In this document: piece by piece, positions 7,890 through 16,261 of the stretch
Layout of the letters: every line of letters begins with the position of its first letter
Position numbering within the stretch: the first letter of the stretch is position 1
Source of the DNA: Streptomyces hygroscopicus
GTDB taxonomy: Bacteria > Actinomycetota > Actinomycetes > Streptomycetales > Streptomycetaceae
NCBI GenBank assembly: GCA_002021875.1
Contig: CP018627.1
Coordinates: forward strand, 7,130,001-7,194,000
DNA length: 64,000 nt
Reading direction: 5' to 3'
Notes under the pieces: model-generated
What the model was told of the DNA's origin: nothing
The model's database searches: none
Seen by the model: only the letters and a program-made list of their open reading frames with translations
Translations under genes and position numbers: made by a program

Positions 7890-8351
7890 ATGACGCAATT
7901 GACCTGGAAGACCCATGAGCTCACGGTCGGCGAGCTCTCGCAGCGGAGCGGAGTGCCCGCCTCCGCGCTGCGCTTCTATGAGCGCGAGGGGTTGATCCAC
8001 AGCCGCCGCACCTCCGGCAACCAGCGCCGCTACACCCGCGATGCGCTCCGCCGGGTCGCCTTCGTCCGCTCCTCGCAGCGCGTCGGCATCCCGCTGGGGA
8101 GAATCCGGGAGGTGCTCGCGCTCTTCCCCGAGGACCACGTCCTCACCAAGGACGACTGGGCCCGGATCTCGGAGTGCTGGCACGCGGATATCACCGAGCG
8201 CATCGAACAGCTGGAGAACCTCCGCGACCACCTCACCGAGTGCATCGGCTGCGGCTGTCTGTCGATCGACAAATGCGCGCTGGCCAACCCGTACGACAGG
8301 CTCGGTGAGCAGGGCGCGGGCGCGCGCCGACTGCTCAAGTCCTGCTGCTGA
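7890..8351 (+). CDS. soxR: Redox-sensitive transcriptional regulator SoxR
   Basis: A 153-residue MerR-family protein: N-terminal winged helix (LTVGELSQRSGVPASALRFY), dimerisation helix, and the [2Fe-2S] motif C-x2-C-x-C-x5-C made by Cys118, Cys121, Cys123 and Cys129 (CIGCGCLSIDKC). Oxidation of the cluster by redox-active compounds switches the bound protein into an activator. In Streptomyces SoxR responds to endogenous redox-active pigments. The divergent FMN reductase carries a matching 19-nt-spaced promoter. No ribosome-binding site is seen, in keeping with a leaderless transcript. Confidence 0.95.
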   Translation: MTQLTWKTHELTVGELSQRSGVPASALRFYEREGLIHSRRTSGNQRRYTRDALRRVAFVRSSQRVGIPLGRIREVLALFPEDHVLTKDDWARISECWHADITERIEQLENLRDHLTECIGCGCLSIDKCALANPYDRLGEQGAGARRLLKSCC

Positions 8352-8408
8352 GCGCCGACCGCCCAGCGTCGGCCGCCAGGTGCCGACTGCCCAGCACCGA
8401 GCGGGCGG

Positions 8409-8527
8409 GCGCCCGCCACCGGGCCCGGACACCGCTGGGCGCCGACGACCGGGTCCGGCCACTCTCGGGTGCCGACCACCGGGCCCGGATACCCCCGGCG
8501 CGGACCACCGTGCCCGGACGCTCCCGG
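8409..8527. repeat. Four tandem degenerate 30-bp repeats downstream of soxR
   Basis: Units begin at 8409, 8439, 8469 and 8499 and share the core GACCACCGGGCCCGGA with variation. There are no spacers. They fill the gap between two convergent genes (soxR and the Eis-like gene). Earlier shorter GCCGAC copies run back to the soxR stop codon. No function is evident; slippage-driven expansion is the likely origin. Confidence 0.75.
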
Positions 8528-8532
8528 CCACC

Positions 8533-9780
8533 TCAGAAGCTATCGGGGCACCACGGGCGTCGCGGCGTCCGGAGCAGTCGGTCCGCCAGTGCGGCGGCGC
8601 CCGGGCGCTCCTCGGCTATCCGGCCCAGCGAGGCGAGCCGGACCGCCGACTCGTCGCCCAGCCACAGGGTGCCCAACTCGTCGATGTCCATGGTCAGATC
8701 GGCCGCGCGGCCCGTGGTCGCACACGCCGCGCCGTCGGGGCCCGCCTCCAGGGAATAGCGGCCACCGGCCAGCCCGGCGCCGTCGTGCAGCTCGAGCACC
8801 AGCGAGCCCTCGACCGGGTACGTACGGGTCTCCAGAAGCTGGGGCACATCCAGCGGGCGCAGCCACAGCCAGTCGGCGTGCTGGGTGATCTGGGCGGCGC
8901 GGGGGTCGCCGAGCAGCAGCGGAAGCAGATCGTCCGGGGCGCGCCGGCCGGTGTTGACCCGGGTCACCCAGTCGACCGAGAGCAGGAAGTGCCACAGCGC
9001 CCGCTCGGCGGCCGGGGTGACTCCGGTCAGCTCGAGCACGGTGGCCGTGTTGTGCGGCCGCTTGTTGCCCTCCCAGCGGTCGTCCGCCGTATAGGCGAGC
9101 AGTCCGTCCACCGAGCCGTCGGGGGAGCGGTAGAGGACATAGAACGGCTCGGTCCAGGGGCGGTTGGGGAACCGCAGCTGACCGGTGCTGATCCGCCACC
9201 AGCTGTCCGGGCGGTCGATGACGCCGTGCTGCCGGGTGCGCAGCCGCTCATGCAGTGCGGGGCCCAGCTTCCGCACCTCGTCGGCGTCGGCGAAGTCGAC
9301 CCGGCCGCCGTCCACCGGAGCCGAGTGGCGCGGGTCGAGACCGGCGCGGGGAACGTCCACCTGCCATTCGGTGGTCCAGGTGCCCGGGCCGAAGCCGTAC
9401 CGCCCATAGATCGGGTACTCGGCCGCGATCAGGGTGGCCACCGCGTCGCCCCGCTCCTTGGCGGCGCGCAGATCGTGCTCCATCATCCGGCTGAGCAGCC
9501 CCCGGCGGCGGTGGGTGGGCGACACCGCGACATTGCTGACCGCGTCGGCGGGGACGTCCGCCCCGCCGACCGCCGTCAGCCGCTGCGCGAAGCTGCGGAA
9601 CGTGGCGACGCAGCGCTCGCCGTCGAAGACCCCCTGCGTACGGGACAGGTCTATCTGCTCCCGCCGCAGCTCCACCTCCTCCTTCGGCGCCTCCGGCGGA
9701 CGCAGAAAGCCGGTGTTGAGCGCGAGGGTCCAACTGGTCAGATCGGAATCGGAGAGCGAGGTGCGGAGTTCGACGGCCAT
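8533..9780 (-). CDS. Eis-like GNAT N-acetyltransferase
   Basis: A 415-residue protein with the Eis architecture: an N-terminal GNAT domain with the acetyl-CoA loop [15 protein letters not shown] (about residues 86-100), a second atypical GNAT domain, and a C-terminal sterol-carrier-like domain ([21 protein letters not shown]). The C-terminal Phe, as in Eis where the terminal carboxylate acts as catalytic base, is present (PDSF). Mycobacterial Eis acetylates aminoglycosides and peptides; the substrate here is unknown. ATG 9780 is preferred to GTG 9786. Confidence 0.88.
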   Translation of the reverse strand: MAVELRTSLSDSDLTSWTLALNTGFLRPPEAPKEEVELRREQIDLSRTQGVFDGERCVATFRSFAQRLTAVGGADVPADAVSNVAVSPTHRRRGLLSRMMEHDLRAAKERGDAVATLIAAEYPIYGRYGFGPGTWTTEWQVDVPRAGLDPRHSAPVDGGRVDFADADEVRKLGPALHERLRTRQHGVIDRPDSWWRISTGQLRFPNRPWTEPFYVLYRSPDGSVDGLLAYTADDRWEGNKRPHNTATVLELTGVTPAAERALWHFLLSVDWVTRVNTGRRAPDDLLPLLLGDPRAAQITQHADWLWLRPLDVPQLLETRTYPVEGSLVLELHDGAGLAGGRYSLEAGPDGAACATTGRAADLTMDIDELGTLWLGDESAVRLASLGRIAEERPGAAALADRLLRTPRRPWCPDSF

Positions 9781-9860
9781 GCGCACACGCTAGGCGTCCG
9801 CCGCCACCGGCCGCACGCCGATTTCCCCAGCCTGCGGACCAGGTCCTTTCATCACACCGC

Positions 9861-9967
9861 ACCCTGTGGACGGCTCGGCGAGCACCTGGTGGACGGCTCG
9901 GCGAGCACCCTGTGGACGGCTCCCCCGAGCACCCCGCGAACGGCTCCACCCCGAGCACCCTCCGAGC
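9861..9967. repeat. Tandem degenerate 23-26 bp repeats downstream of rsiG
   Basis: Units begin at 9861, 9884, 9907 and 9931, with a shortened copy at 9957; the common core is GGACGGCTC followed by CGAGCACC. The block ends 14 nt before the rsiG stop codon. It is non-coding as far as can be seen. Confidence 0.7.
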
Positions 9968-9980
9968 ACCCCGCCGACGC

Positions 9981-10619
9981 CTACGCCAGCAGGTCGTCCA
10001 CCTGCGCCTCTCCCTCGCGGTACCGGCGGGCGATCTCCGCGCTGCAGCCGTCCGCCGTCCGCTGCAGCTCCTGCCGCCGCCGCGACACCTGCTGCTCATG
10101 GCCGACGAGGCGGGCCATCGCGCCCCGCAGCTCCTCGTCCGTACGGGCCCGCAGATCGGAGAGGCCCACCTCGGCCAGCATCTCCTCGGCCAGCCGCTCG
10201 TACTCGGCGCCCTGCGGCGTCCCGAGCGTGACATGGCGGGCCGAGGAGCGGTGCCGTGAGGGTAGGTCCGCGAGGATCTCCGGCAGCCGGTCCACCAGCG
10301 CGGCGGACGGCTGTGCCGAGGCCGCCGCGGACGCCGGATCGCGGCGATGGCCCAGCTCGGCGCGGAGGATGTCGATCCGGCCCTGCAGCAGTCTGCGCAG
10401 ATAGCTCAGATCCGCCTCCTCGCCCTGTGCCGCGCGGCGCAGCGCCCGCAGCTCCGGCAGCCGCAGTGCGTGCAGAGCGCTCGCCGCCGCGGACGTGGGA
10501 GCCACGGTCGGCGCCGCCACGGCGGCGGAATCGGCCAGCCGCCCGCCGCGCTGACTCGGCGGCCGTGGCGGCAGCAGGCCCTCGGTGGCCATGGGCTGGC
10601 CGGTGCCCGGTGTGGTCAT
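9981..10619 (-). CDS. rsiG: RsiG, c-di-GMP-dependent anti-sigma factor of WhiG (formerly AmfC)
   Basis: A 212-residue protein with a disordered N-terminus and two long helices. Both helices carry the c-di-GMP motif E-x3-S-x2-R-x3-Q-x3-[17 protein letters not shown] in the first and [16 protein letters not shown] in the second. Two copies of this motif are the defining feature of Streptomyces RsiG, which holds the sporulation sigma factor WhiG inactive when loaded with c-di-GMP. whiG itself is not in the window. ATG 10619 has GGAGGGG about 10 nt upstream. The family was earlier annotated as AmfC, 'aerial mycelium formation'. Confidence 0.93.
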   Translation of the reverse strand: MTTPGTGQPMATEGLLPPRPPSQRGGRLADSAAVAAPTVAPTSAAASALHALRLPELRALRRAAQGEEADLSYLRRLLQGRIDILRAELGHRRDPASAAASAQPSAALVDRLPEILADLPSRHRSSARHVTLGTPQGAEYERLAEEMLAEVGLSDLRARTDEELRGAMARLVGHEQQVSRRRQELQRTADGCSAEIARRYREGEAQVDDLLA

Positions 10620-10765
10620 TGGTGTCCGTCCCCTCCAGCGATGCGTCATTCCCGCAGTTCCTGCCCGCTTGCACCGCCTGCACGCATCGTGCCACCAGTG
10701 ATGCTCCCTGTGCAGCGGCTCTCCACCCGATCGGCCCCGGATGGACGCACGGCATGATGGTCGGT

Positions 10766-11191
10766 ATGCGTGCTGTGGTACAGAGAGTGGACGGGGCAAA
10801 CGTCGTCGTGGACGGCGAGACGGTCGGCGAGATCGTCGGCCAGGGGCTGTGCGTGCTGGTCGGGGTGACGCATGACGACACTCCGGAGAAGGCGGCCCAG
10901 CTCGCCCGCAAGCTGTGGTCCGTAAGGATCCTCCAGGGCGAGAAGTCCTGTTCGGACACGGCCGCCCCGCTGCTGGTCATCAGCCAGTTCACGCTCTACG
11001 GCGACGCCCGTAAGGGGCGCCGCCCCACCTGGAACGCGGCGGCGCCCGGCGGGGTCGCCGAACCGCTCGTCGACGAGGTGGTGGCCCAGCTGCGGAAGCT
11101 GGGCGCGCATGTGGAAACGGGCCGGTTCGGAGCGGACATGAAGGTCTCGCTCACGAACGACGGCCCGTTCACGGTGGTGATCGAGGTCTAG
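10766..11191 (+). CDS. dtd: D-aminoacyl-tRNA deacylase
   Basis: A 141-residue Dtd that removes D-amino acids (and glycine) mischarged on t[21 protein letters not shown] at the start, [17 protein letters not shown] in the middle and [11 protein letters not shown] at the end are the family signatures; the last includes the Gly-cis-Pro motif that rejects L-amino acids. The segment between RIL and SQFTL is short, as is normal in Streptomyces. The last codons and the stop are copied twice more downstream in a tandem repeat (11181-11249). Confidence 0.95.
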   Translation: MRAVVQRVDGANVVVDGETVGEIVGQGLCVLVGVTHDDTPEKAAQLARKLWSVRILQGEKSCSDTAAPLLVISQFTLYGDARKGRRPTWNAAAPGGVAEPLVDEVVAQLRKLGAHVETGRFGADMKVSLTNDGPFTVVIEV

Positions 11192-11249
11192 CGCGACCTC
11201 ACCTCGAGGTCTGGTGCGACCTCACCTCGAGGTCTGGTGCGACCGCACC
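11181..11249. repeat. Three tandem 23-bp copies spanning the dtd stop codon
   Basis: Copies start at 11181, 11204 and 11227. The first contains the last three dtd codons and the TAG stop; the next two differ from it by a few bases. The junctions contain GACCTC and GAGGTC separated by 5 nt, so each can fold as a small hairpin and may act as terminator between the convergent dtd and YgfZ-like genes. Confidence 0.8.
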
Positions 11250-11253
11250 GGGC

Positions 11254-12219
11254 TCACGGCTCCACGACCGTCTCCTGCGCGGCGGCCGTGGAGTCGGCGA
11301 TCAGCTCCGCGTCCACCGGCACATTGCGCTTGACCAGCGCGAGCGCGATCGGCCCCAGCTCGTGGTGGCGGGCCGAGGAGGTGATGAACCCGAGCTGGCG
11401 GCCCTCCTCGCCCTCCGAGGCCAGCCGTATGGGCGCGCCGTGGGAGGGCAGCGTCACCTCGCTGCCGTCGAGGTGGAGGAAGACCAGCCGGCGCGGCGGC
11501 TTCCCCAGGTTCTGCACCCGGGCGACGGTCTCCTGGCCGCGGTAGCAGCCCTTCTGCAGATGGACGGCGGAGCCGATCCACCCCAGCTCATGCGGGATGG
11601 TGCGGTGGTCGGTCTCCAGGCCGACCCGCGGCCGGTGGGCCTCGACCCGCAGCGCCTCGTACGCCAGCACCCCGATCGCCGGCCCGCTCGCCTCGGCGAA
11701 GTCGGTGAGCCGCGCACGCGGCAGGAAGAGATCCCGGCCGTACGGGGTCTCGCGGACGACCGTGTCCTCGGGGGCCTCGGTGATGCTGCCCGCCGGCAGG
11801 TGGACGACCGCGTAGTCGTCGGTGCGGTCCGCGAGGTCGACCCGGTAGAAGAACTTCATGCTCTCCAGGTAGGCGATCAGATCGCCCTGGCTGTCGGGCT
11901 CCACATGGGCCCAGGTCGTTTCGCCGTCGTCGACGAGATAGAGCGCGTGTTCGATATGGCCGTGGGCGGAGAGGATCAGGGCTTCGGTGGCCTGGCCCGG
12001 CGGGAGTTCGCTGACGTGCTGAGTGATCAGCAGATGCAGCCAGCTCAGCCGGTCGGCACCGCTTACCGTGACCACTCCGCGGTGCGAGAGGTCCACGAAG
12101 CCGGTGCCGTCGGCGAGCGCGCGCTGCTCGCGGAACAGGTCGCCGTAGTGGGCGGCGACGCCTTCGTCGGGGCCCTCGCCGGGGACGGCGCCGGGCAGCG
12201 ACAGCAAAGGGCTCTTCAT
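11254..12219 (-). CDS. YgfZ/CAF17-like folate-binding protein (GcvT superfamily)
   Basis: A 321-residue protein with the signature KGCYRGQE (about residues 223-230), whose Cys is essential in the YgfZ family. The fold is that of the glycine-cleavage T-protein, and relatives assist repair or assembly of certain iron-sulfur enzymes with tetrahydrofolate. The N-terminal part VDLSHRGVVTVSGADRLSWLHLL matches the folate-binding half. It is convergent with dtd and follows nur on the same strand with only 9 nt between nur's stop and this ATG, so the two are probably co-transcribed. Confidence 0.9.
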   Translation of the reverse strand: MKSPLLSLPGAVPGEGPDEGVAAHYGDLFREQRALADGTGFVDLSHRGVVTVSGADRLSWLHLLITQHVSELPPGQATEALILSAHGHIEHALYLVDDGETTWAHVEPDSQGDLIAYLESMKFFYRVDLADRTDDYAVVHLPAGSITEAPEDTVVRETPYGRDLFLPRARLTDFAEASGPAIGVLAYEALRVEAHRPRVGLETDHRTIPHELGWIGSAVHLQKGCYRGQETVARVQNLGKPPRRLVFLHLDGSEVTLPSHGAPIRLASEGEEGRQLGFITSSARHHELGPIALALVKRNVPVDAELIADSTAAAQETVVEP

Positions 12220-12228
12220 GGACTCAGC

Positions 12229-12705
12229 CTACGACCTGCGGGCTCGGCCCTCACCGGAGCCGTTTTGGCCGTCGTCTCCACGGCGCTGTCGGGCGGAGCA
12301 CGCGGCACACCGGCCGAAGATCGCGAAGTGCTTCAGATCGGTCTCGAAGCCGAAGTCCGAACGGAGCTGCCGGGTGAAGGCGTCGGCCACGGAGACATCG
12401 GCCTCGATCACATCCGTGCAGTCGCGGCACACCATATGGATGTGATGGTGCCGGTCGGCCAGGTGGTACGTGGGAGCGCCATGGCCGAGATGGGCATGGC
12501 TGACCAGGCCCAGCTCCTCCAGCAGCTCCAGCGTGCGGTAGACCGTGGAGATGTTGACGCCGCTCGCGGTGCGGCGCACCTCGGTGAGGATCTCGTCCGG
12601 AGTGGCGTGCTCCAGATGATCGACGGCTTCGAGCACGAGCTGGCGCTGCGGGGTCAGCCGGTAGCCGCGCTCCCGCAGATCGCTCTTCCAGTCGGTGGTC
12701 GCCAC
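12229..12705 (-). CDS. nur: Nickel-responsive Fur-family repressor Nur
   Basis: A 158-residue Fur-family protein: winged helix (GYRLTPQRQLVLEAVDHLEH) and metal domain. Counting from GTG 12705, His70, His72 and His126 (remembered nickel-site ligands of S. coelicolor Nur) and His33, His86, His88 and His90 (the second site) are all in place, and CxxC pairs at 93/96 and 133/136 are present. Nur with nickel represses nickel uptake genes and the iron superoxide dismutase gene; none of these is in the window. Zur and FurA are the alternatives, but the residue pattern favours Nur. Confidence 0.88.
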   Translation of the reverse strand: MATTDWKSDLRERGYRLTPQRQLVLEAVDHLEHATPDEILTEVRRTASGVNISTVYRTLELLEELGLVSHAHLGHGAPTYHLADRHHHIHMVCRDCTDVIEADVSVADAFTRQLRSDFGFETDLKHFAIFGRCAACSARQRRGDDGQNGSGEGRARRS

Positions 12706-12838
12706 GGTGCAAGTGTAGGCGGGCACGCGGTCACCGGCCGGACGCGCAGGGCAGAACCGGCCGCGGCACGGAAGACCCGGGCCCGGCGGCAGGTGGAACG
12801 GCCCGGACGTGCTCCGAGGCGGAACAGCCCGGAAGCGC

Positions 12839-13402
12839 TCAGCGGAAGAAGGCGATCCCGTCGTCCGGGAGGTCCTTGAGGTCCTTGGCCCACTCCCGGG
12901 GGTCGACGACCTTCTTCAGATGCGCGGACATGTACGGGCGCAGCTCGACCTCGGGGGTGGCCTTCTCGCCGACCCACATCAGATCGCTGTTGACGTAGCC
13001 GTACAGCCGCTTGCCGCCCGCGTACGGGGCCGCGTGCGCGGTGCGCGCCACCGCGTCCGTCGCCAGGTCGATCTGCGGCTTGCCCTCCGCGAGCTCGCCG
13101 TACCAGACCTCGACGATGCCCTGGTCCCGGCTCATCACGACCTCGACCTTGCGGTCCTTGTCGATCCGCCAGTAGCCGGATTCGGTCTCCAGGGGGCGCA
13201 CCTTCTTGCCCTCGGAGTCCAGCACCCAGGTGTGCGAGACGTACTCGATGAAGTCGCGGCCGTCGTGCGTGAAGGTGGCCTCCTGGCCGAAGTTGCACTT
13301 CTCGGCCCCGGGGAAGTCCGATACGCCCGCGCCTTCCCAGTTGCCCAGGAGGAAGGCGAGCGGCACGAGGTCCGGGTGGAGGTCGGAGGGAATCTGGATC
13401 AT
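12839..13402 (-). CDS. Nitrobindin-like heme-binding beta-barrel (FABP family)
   Basis: A 187-residue protein with the nitrobindin signature GNWEGAG (about residues 20-26), a ten-stranded barrel and a late His in SAHLKKV that can bind heme iron. Bacterial nitrobindins isomerise peroxynitrite to nitrate. The ATG is at 13402. It lies between nur and a 33-residue membrane protein gene, all on the minus strand. Confidence 0.9.
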   Translation of the reverse strand: MIQIPSDLHPDLVPLAFLLGNWEGAGVSDFPGAEKCNFGQEATFTHDGRDFIEYVSHTWVLDSEGKKVRPLETESGYWRIDKDRKVEVVMSRDQGIVEVWYGELAEGKPQIDLATDAVARTAHAAPYAGGKRLYGYVNSDLMWVGEKATPEVELRPYMSAHLKKVVDPREWAKDLKDLPDDGIAFFR

Positions 13403-13454
13403 GGATTCAGGCGATCTGTCGAGAGTCGAGCCGTGGTGGCCGGGCGGGAGGGGT

Positions 13455-13556
13455 TCAGCGCTGGCCCTGGTACAGCTTCTTCCAGGTCAGCGCGGCGAAG
13501 CCGAGCGTGGCCACGGCGACCAGGATCATCAGGGTGGTGAAGACTGCCTCAAGCAC
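13455..13556 (-). CDS. Small single-pass membrane protein, 33 residues
   Basis: GTG start at 13554-13556 with GAGGAG 7 nt upstream, stop TGA at 13455-13457. The product starts MLEAVFTTLMILVAVATLGF and ends with the basic tail TWKKLYQGQR, a textbook N-out or N-in single-span mini-protein. It lies 52 nt upstream of the nitrobindin-like gene on the same strand, so one transcript is likely. Its function is unknown. The clean ribosome-binding site and the hydrophobic-then-basic layout argue for a real gene. Confidence 0.72.
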   Translation of the reverse strand: MLEAVFTTLMILVAVATLGFAALTWKKLYQGQR

Positions 13557-13674
13557 GAGCGCGCTCCTCGGAACAGATGACGGACGGCACCGAGTCTAGT
13601 CGGCGCCGGGGCGGCCGGTGGAGACAGGTCGCCGTGCGGCGCCCGGGTCACCGTGCCGACCCTAAGGTTGGCGT

Positions 13675-14040
13675 ATGGCCAAGAAGCTGGTGATCAAGGT
13701 GACGGCGGGCGCGGACGCTCCCGAGCGGTGCTCCCAGGCGTTCACGGTGGCGGCGGTGGCCGCGGCGAGCGGGGTCGAGGTCTCGCTCTGGCTGACCGGG
13801 GAGTCGACGTGGTTCGCGCTGCCGGGCCGGGCGGCGGAGTTCGAACTCCCGCATGCGGCGCCGCTGCCGGATCTGATCGACGGCATCCTTACGGGCGGCG
13901 GCACGATCACGGTGTGCACCCAGTGCGCCGCGCGCCGGGAGATCGAGGAGAAGGATCTGATCGAGGGTGCCCGGATCGCGGGCGCGCAGGTCTTCGTGAG
14001 CGAGATCATGCCCGACGGCGTCCAGGCGCTCGTGTACTAG
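13675..14040 (+). CDS. DsrE/DsrF-like family protein
   Basis: A 121-residue protein with the DsrE-like alpha/beta fold and a conserved CTQCAARREIEE segment whose Cys residues could carry sulfur, as in sulfurtransferases of the family. It starts KKLVIKVTAGADAPERCSQAF. TAAGGT lies 6 nt before the ATG and no ribosome-binding site is present, so the mRNA is probably leaderless. The last two codons and TAG lead into a 27-bp tandem repeat (14040-14170). The sulfur-related cysA operon nearby is on the other strand. Confidence 0.85.
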   Translation: MAKKLVIKVTAGADAPERCSQAFTVAAVAAASGVEVSLWLTGESTWFALPGRAAEFELPHAAPLPDLIDGILTGGGTITVCTQCAARREIEEKDLIEGARIAGAQVFVSEIMPDGVQALVY

Positions 14041-14170
14041 GGCGGTCCTGAACACCCCGGCTACTAGGGCGGTCCTGAACACCCCGGCTACCAGGGCGGT
14101 CCTGAACACCCCGGCTACCAGGGCGGTCCTGGGCGCCCCGGGCTACCAGGGCGGTCCTGGGCGCCCCGGC
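14040..14170. repeat. Five tandem 27-bp repeats starting at the DsrE-gene stop codon
   Basis: Units begin at 14040, 14067, 14094, 14121 and 14149; the first three are nearly identical and the last two diverge (GGCGCC for AACACC, plus one inserted G). The first begins at the last base of the TAG stop. TACTAGGGCGG therefore recurs. No open frame of note runs through. Tandem expansion from the gene end is the best reading. Confidence 0.85.
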
Positions 14171-14229
14171 CGGGGCCCGGTCAGTGGCCCCTGCCGGGCC
14201 CCGATCGGCCGGGGCGGTTGTGCTGGTGG

Positions 14230-14487
14230 TCAATGCCGGTGGTTGTGCTCGTCCAGCTCCCGCCACCACCGGTCGGATTCCTCGTCTCCCGACTCATCCC
14301 ACCATCGGTCGTCCGGGCCCCGGCGATTGGCCACTATGGCGGCCAGGGGCGGGATCACCATGGCGACGATGCACATCGCGACCGCGGCGGGTACGGACCA
14401 CAAGCGCACAAAGGCCCACGCCGAGATGAAGAGCGTCAGACACGCGCCCATCAGGAAAAAATATGCGTGGCGGCGTCGCGCGTACAT
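14230..14487 (-). CDS. DUF3099 small membrane protein
   Basis: An 85-residue protein beginning MYARRRHAYFFLMGACLTLF, with two hydrophobic segments (about residues 9-28 and 33-53) and an acidic, Trp-rich, His-ending tail (DRWWDESGDEESDRWWRELD). This is the DUF3099 family, common in Streptomyces next to the cysA/DUF1416 genes. The ATG at 14487 is the family start; longer readings upstream are low-complexity. Its function is unknown. Confidence 0.8.
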   Translation of the reverse strand: MYARRRHAYFFLMGACLTLFISAWAFVRLWSVPAAVAMCIVAMVIPPLAAIVANRRGPDDRWWDESGDEESDRWWRELDEHNHRH

Positions 14488-14566
14488 AAGTCCAGCGTAC
14501 GTCCGGGACCGCCGCGCCGACAGATGAAGGACCGCGCCGATAGAGGACGGCCCCCGCGTGAACAGA

Positions 14567-14616
14567 CGGAGGGCCGCACCCCGCCGAGGCGTCCAACCCC
14601 GGGGTGCGGCCCTCCG
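14567..14616 (-). terminator. Strong hairpin terminator after the cysA-DUF1416 operon
   Basis: Arms 14567-14583 and 14600-14616 form a perfect 17-bp GC-rich stem (core GGAGGGCCGCACCCC) with a 16-nt loop. It lies 28 nt past the DUF1416 stop codon on the minus strand. There is no U-tract. Confidence 0.8.
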
Positions 14617-14644
14617 GCCGTGTGTCACGACGCGCCGTCACGCG

Positions 14645-14932
14645 TCAGACGGCGATGGCGACCTCCGCCAGCCCGCCCTTCTGGGCGACAACAGTGCGGT
14701 CCGCGGTGCCGCCGGGAACCAGGGCACGCAGCGTCCAGGTGCCCTCCGCGGCGTAGAAACGGAACTGTCCGGTCGCGGAGGTGGGGACCTCGGCGGTGAA
14801 CTCGCCGGTGCTGTCCAGCAGCCGGACGTAGCCGGTGACGGGCTCGCCGTCGCGGGTCACCGAACCCTGGATGGTGGTCTCACCGGGCTTGATCGTCGAG
14901 GCGTCGGGGCCGCCGGCCTTGGCTCCACACAT
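14645..14932 (-). CDS. DUF1416 domain protein linked to cysA
   Basis: A 95-residue protein starting MCGAKAGGPDASTIKPGETT, the standard N-terminus of DUF1416, followed by an immunoglobulin-like beta-sandwich (GEPVTGYVRLLDSTGEFTAE). It follows the thiosulfate sulfurtransferase gene by 44 nt on the same strand, a pairing conserved throughout actinobacteria. A role in sulfur transfer is inferred only from that linkage. The nearby Cys at residue 2 is invariant as far as I recall. Confidence 0.88.
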   Translation of the reverse strand: MCGAKAGGPDASTIKPGETTIQGSVTRDGEPVTGYVRLLDSTGEFTAEVPTSATGQFRFYAAEGTWTLRALVPGGTADRTVVAQKGGLAEVAIAV

Positions 14933-14976
14933 GGATGTCTGTCCTTACGTTCGGGGGCGCGTTCGGGGGAGAGGGA

Positions 14977-15816
14977 TCAGCTGTCGGCGCCGAGCTCGAC
15001 CGGCACGCCGACCAGCGAGCCGTACTCGGTCCAGGAGCCGTCGTAGTTCTTGACGTTGGTCTGGCCCAGGAGCTCGTGCAGGACGAACCAGGTGTGAGCG
15101 GAGCGCTCACCGATGCGGCAGTAGGCGATGGTGTCCTTCGCCAGGTCGACGCCCGCGCTCTCGTAGATCTCCTTGAGCTCGTCGTCGGACCGGAAGGTGC
15201 CGTCGTCGTTGGCCGACTTCGACCAGGGGATGTTGCGGGCGCTCGGCACGTGGCCCGGACGCTGCGACTGCTCCTGGGGGAGGTGGGCCGGGGCGAGCAG
15301 CTTGCCGGAGAACTCGTCGGGGGAGCGCACGTCGACGAGGTTCAGCGAGCCGATGGCCTCCACGACCTCGTCGCGGAAGGCGCGGATGGAGGCGTCCTGC
15401 GGCTTGGCCTTGTACTCGGTCGCCGCGCGGGTCGGCACCTCGGCGACCAGGTCGCGGGAGTCGAGCTCCCACTTCTTGCGGCCGCCGTCGAGCAGCTTCA
15501 CGTCCTGGTGGCCGTAGAGCTTGAAGTACCAGTAGGCGTACGCCGCGAACCAGTTGTTGTTGCCGCCGTAGAGGACGACCGTGTCGTCGTTGGCGATGCC
15601 CTTCTCCGACAGGAGCTTCTCGAAGCCGGCCTGGTCGACGAAGTCACGGCGCACCGGGTCCTGGAGGTCCTGCTTCCAGTCGATCCGTACGGCGTTCTTG
15701 ATGTGGTTCTTGTCGTAGGCCGACGTGTCCTCGTCCACCTCGACGATGACCGTCTTGGGGTCGTCGATCCGGGCCTGGACCCACTCGGCGTCCACCAGGA
15801 CGTCACTGCGGCTCAT
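14977..15816 (-). CDS. cysA: Thiosulfate sulfurtransferase (rhodanese) CysA
   Basis: A 279-residue tandem rhodanese. The N-terminal inactive domain starts VLVDAEWVQARIDDPKTVIVE and the C-terminal catalytic domain carries the active-site loop CRIGERS with Cys233. It moves sulfane sulfur from thiosulfate to acceptors such as cyanide or thiols. DUF1416 follows in the operon. About 230 nt upstream a 26-codon peptide with two Cys codons precedes it, so expression is likely tuned by cysteine supply. Confidence 0.93.
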   Translation of the reverse strand: MSRSDVLVDAEWVQARIDDPKTVIVEVDEDTSAYDKNHIKNAVRIDWKQDLQDPVRRDFVDQAGFEKLLSEKGIANDDTVVLYGGNNNWFAAYAYWYFKLYGHQDVKLLDGGRKKWELDSRDLVAEVPTRAATEYKAKPQDASIRAFRDEVVEAIGSLNLVDVRSPDEFSGKLLAPAHLPQEQSQRPGHVPSARNIPWSKSANDDGTFRSDDELKEIYESAGVDLAKDTIAYCRIGERSAHTWFVLHELLGQTNVKNYDGSWTEYGSLVGVPVELGADS

Positions 15817-15969
15817 GTTCTCTCCTCCGGGGCAGTTGCGGCGGTACGGGCACGCTCGCGACGCGGCGCCGCGCGGGGCGTGCGGCGAGCGTACGAGCGA
15901 AAGTGCGGGAAGGCCCGGCTGACGGGCCGAGGAGGGGGCCGGTCCGGGGCATGCCGGACCGCGTCCCGT

Positions 15970-16050
15970 TCAGACGGTGCGACAGAGCATGGCGGCGACG
16001 CGGCACAGGTCGACTGCCCGCCGCTTCGTGAGATCCGCCTGTCGCTTCAT
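15970..16050 (-). CDS. Cysteine-containing leader peptide of the cysA operon
   Basis: A 26-residue peptide, ATG at 16048-16050, TGA at 15970-15972, beginning MKRQADLTKRRAVDLCRVAA and containing Cys16 and Cys23. I recognise it as the actinobacterial 'putative leader peptide' found before sulfur-assimilation genes. Slow translation of the Cys codons under cysteine limitation is thought to change the downstream mRNA structure. It lies 153 nt upstream of cysA. A promoter at 16058-16087 would make its mRNA leaderless. Confidence 0.85.
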   Translation of the reverse strand: MKRQADLTKRRAVDLCRVAAMLCRTV

Positions 16051-16057
16051 GCGTCCG

Positions 16058-16087
16058 ATCGTAGGGACGGACAGGCGGGCATGTCAC
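16058..16087 (-). promoter_or_regulatory. Vegetative-type promoter of the leader peptide-cysA operon
   Basis: On the minus strand GTGACA (16082-16087) and TACGAT (16058-16063) are 18 nt apart. The -10 ends 7 nt before the ATG of the leader peptide, so transcription would begin at or next to that ATG. The hexamers fit a HrdB-dependent promoter. Confidence 0.65.
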
Positions 16088-16261
16088 CGGCGTGTCGAAT
16101 GGTGAGACATTATCGTCCGGAGAGTGAGATCAGAGAGGGGTGAAGGCCCCGGAGGCGGGGCCGCCCGGGCAGGCGAAGGCCGCGGGCGGTCATGTATGCG
16201 GACGAGATCGTCTCAGTGAATGGACCAGGGGCGAGATCGGGCGCCCCTGGTGCTGATCGCG

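Noticed and set aside
8409..8527. Four regular 30-bp repeats, at first sight a CRISPR array
   Set aside because: The units are directly adjacent without spacers, are degenerate, and no cas gene is in the window.
14040..14170. 27-bp repeats as a CRISPR or iteron array
   Set aside because: No spacers; they begin at the stop codon of the DsrE gene and decay with distance, typical of slippage. No replication gene is near.
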